From Varanus komodoensis (lineage: Eukaryota > Chordata > Lepidosauria > Squamata > Varanidae), in NCBI RefSeq assembly GCF_004798865.1, contig NW_025335269.1:15923459-15987458 (forward strand): DNA of 64,000 nt. Reading direction: 5' to 3'. The notes beneath the pieces were generated by a model. That model had not been told where the DNA came from, did not search any database, and saw nothing but the letters and a program-made list of their open reading frames with translations. This document shows, piece after piece, positions 62,850-64,000 of the stretch; the first letter of the stretch is position 1; the number at the start of each line of letters is the position of its first letter. The position numbers and the translations under genes were made by a program.

Positions 62850-63008
62850 ATTTTGTTGTTAGTTAAGAAGTCGCGTCCGACCCATCGCGACCCCATGGAC
62901 AACATTCCTCCAGACCTTCCTGTCCTCCACCATCCCCCGAAGTCCACTTAAGCTCACGCCAACTGCTTCAGTGACTCCATCCAGCCACCTCATCCTCTGC
63001 CACCCCCT
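62850..63008 (-). mobile_element. BovB LINE 3' end, young copy
   Basis: GTCCGACCCATCGCGACCCC and CCTCCACCATCCCCCGAAGT nearly match the BovB end at 39.80-39.88 kb. This copy also covers sequence hidden by the assembly gap there (CATCCAGCCACCTCATCCTC). It is about 160 bases and strongly 5'-truncated. Confidence 0.82.
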
Positions 63009-63014
63009 TGAAAA

Positions 63015-63190
63015 TAAAATATTGATTTTCCTAATATTTTAAGGTTTGATTGTCAATTTAATATGGGTTTTATCACTGGAGATTAATTGGGATGCTGTGT
63101 TTTGTTTGGTTCTGCTTGGCTGTCAAACCATCCCAAGACCTCGGTGGAATAAAAATGTCTTAAACACATAAATATAAATAAATATAAATC
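63015..63190 (+). mobile_element. L2/CR1-like LINE tail
   Basis: A T-rich segment leads to AAACCATCCCAAGACCTCGG and GGAATAAAAATGTC with an AAAT-type end. It abuts the BovB fragment. Confidence 0.6.
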
Positions 63191-63289
63191 AAAGCGGAAA
63201 TTAATTTTTGGAACCCTTATGAACTCAGTAACATGCTCTCAAAATTTCAGGGTCTCACAGACATACGTTGACTATTTAGTCCAGCATAC

Positions 63290-63485
63290 TGATATACTCT
63301 GCTTGTCCAACATCCTTATCCATTTCATAGTCCACTCTAGTGCTTGCATTGCTAACATTGTTTTATAAGAAAGGGGAAAAGCCACTTCACTACTACAAAT
63401 TACAGCAATTTCTGCAACTGCCAGCTGCTTTAGGCTCTCCACAACTTTGTGCTTGTTGGTACCCTTAAATGGTTCCCATTGCAAG
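63290..63485 (-). CDS. Candidate internal exon (most upstream seen), unrecognised helical protein
   Basis: The exon is 196 bases: one leading base plus 65 codons, ending in phase 0. The acceptor follows a pyrimidine-rich stretch and ends GATAG. The donor is TCA then GTATGC, which is acceptable but not strong. The frame stays open 16 to 17 codons beyond the proposed acceptor and a few past the donor, so the boundaries are uncertain. The peptide contains a hydrophobic helix-like run (VAEIAVICSSEVAFPL, then MLAMQALEWTMKWIRML), which resembles the helices of armadillo-type repeats; that is inference. Its end phase matches the start of the 62.3 kb exon. It could instead be a chance open frame of 86 codons. 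Confidence 0.35.
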
Positions 63486-64000
63486 CTATCAGGTATACAT
63501 ATGGGTGGCAGAACAGTGACAGGGATATACAAATTTCAAGGAACAGCAGGAGGGAAAGGAATCAGTAAAGAAATAAGCTTCAGCTGTTGAGTAAAATTAA
63601 TTTAATAATATGACTATACAAATTTCAAGGTGAGCAAGTGAGGGAGGACTGATGAATATATGCAAATTCCATGGCACAGCAGTAAAGCAGAGAGGAAGAT
63701 TATGCAAAGATCATAGCTGCAGACCTTTGAATAAGCACACCTGCACAAAAATGGAAAAGTCTGCAAATATGTTTGAGACATACAGGCTATTACAATTGCC
63801 AGCCCTCATTATGGGTTATCATGCCATATGAAGTAGGTCATTAAGTGAGTTGGGTTGCCAAGCATACTTTAGGCAGCTTTGACAAGAAGAAGGAAATTGC
63901 AATTTAGCTATGTCTCCTTAACGGTAAATACAAATAAAATATTTATCATTGTTCAAGTCTGTTTGAGGGTAGATGCAATACTCCTGGTACTAAGTAGTTG
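63486..64000. other. Right edge, unassigned
   Basis: ACAAATTTCAAGG occurs twice about 90 bases apart (near 63529 and 63617), a short direct repeat. No exon was recognised beyond 63485, so further upstream exons must lie outside the window. Confidence 0.4.

Larger units (their letters stand above)
7659..63485 (-). other. Host gene locus, minus strand, unrecognised multi-exon protein gene (5' end outside window)
   Basis: Thirteen candidate exons lie on the minus strand between 63.5 and 7.7 kb. Read in transcription order their phases agree at every junction, giving one frame of about 468 codons that ends with a stop at 7659-7661. The central exons (25.2, 19.0, 13.4, 9.1, 8.6 and 48.7 kb) have good acceptors and GTAAG or GTGAG donors and only one open frame each. 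The others are weaker, and some were found by asking for a fitting phase, so chain agreement is partly built in. The product is rich in Leu, Ile, Lys and Gln with long predicted helices, as in armadillo or HEAT-repeat proteins; that is inference. No signal peptide, catalytic motif or zinc-binding motif is visible. I do not recognise the family. Introns of 0.4 to about 12 kb are filled with transposons. Confidence 0.6.

Overview
This 64 kb window looks like intronic and intergenic DNA from a squamate reptile (lizard or snake). The evidence is the repeat set: tRNA-derived SINEs of the Sauria type, BovB/RTE LINEs, many L2 and CR1 LINE tails, vertebrate L1, a DIRS retroelement, a solo LTR and hAT transposons, all in AT-rich DNA. 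No bacterial features, rRNA, tRNA or CRISPR were seen. The species cannot be fixed from the sequence.

Host coding content is sparse. The best-supported signal is one multi-exon gene on the minus strand, running from about 63.5 kb (upstream) to about 7.7 kb (downstream). Six exons have good splice sites and a single clear open frame: 25178-25360, 18966-19124, 13357-13579, 9028-9125, 8526-8589 and 48670-48738. Six weaker exons have compatible phases: 63290-63485, 62277-62338, 61745-61792, 46013-46049, 37478-37515 and 7659-7864. A 25-base exon at 60591-60615 is the weakest. Read in order, the chain keeps one frame across about 468 codons and ends in a stop. The protein is helix-rich and leucine-rich, like an armadillo/HEAT-type protein, with a basic C-terminal part. 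I do not recognise it and give no symbol. The 5' end lies outside the window.

Layout, left to right. 1-3050: decayed L1, minus strand. 5.2 kb: MITE-like palindrome. 6.03-6.60: solo LTR with 5-base target duplication. 6.6-6.9: Sauria-type SINE and LINE tail. 7.7-9.1: 3' exons of the host gene, with an L2 tail between. 11.4-15.0: L2-like remnants, a 5'-truncated L1 with a 17-base target duplication, and one exon. 15-26: mostly unrecognised intron with two exons. 26.0-31.1: broken DIRS element. 31.7-32.3: LTR-like segment. 34.1-36.7: CR1, then L2 holding a SINE and a LINE tail. 37.5: small exon. 39.3-40.7: RTE LINE split by a BovB insertion that holds a 100-N assembly gap. 41.37-41.71: hAT element with 8-base duplication and internal foldback. 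42-50: intron with two exons. 50.9-52.5: L2. 53.9-55.8: LINE tails. 56.3-57.2: GC-rich block of unknown origin. 58.87-59.04: short hAT MITE. 60.9-61.3: repeat with GC-rich minisatellite-like block and CR1 tail. 62.3 and 63.3-63.5: upstream host exons with a second BovB fragment between.

No clear new multi-gene system was found. The most useful leads are the unrecognised spliced gene, its very small exons, an exon-like segment at 49.7 kb that ends in a stop with no donor, and the well-bounded nested insertions.
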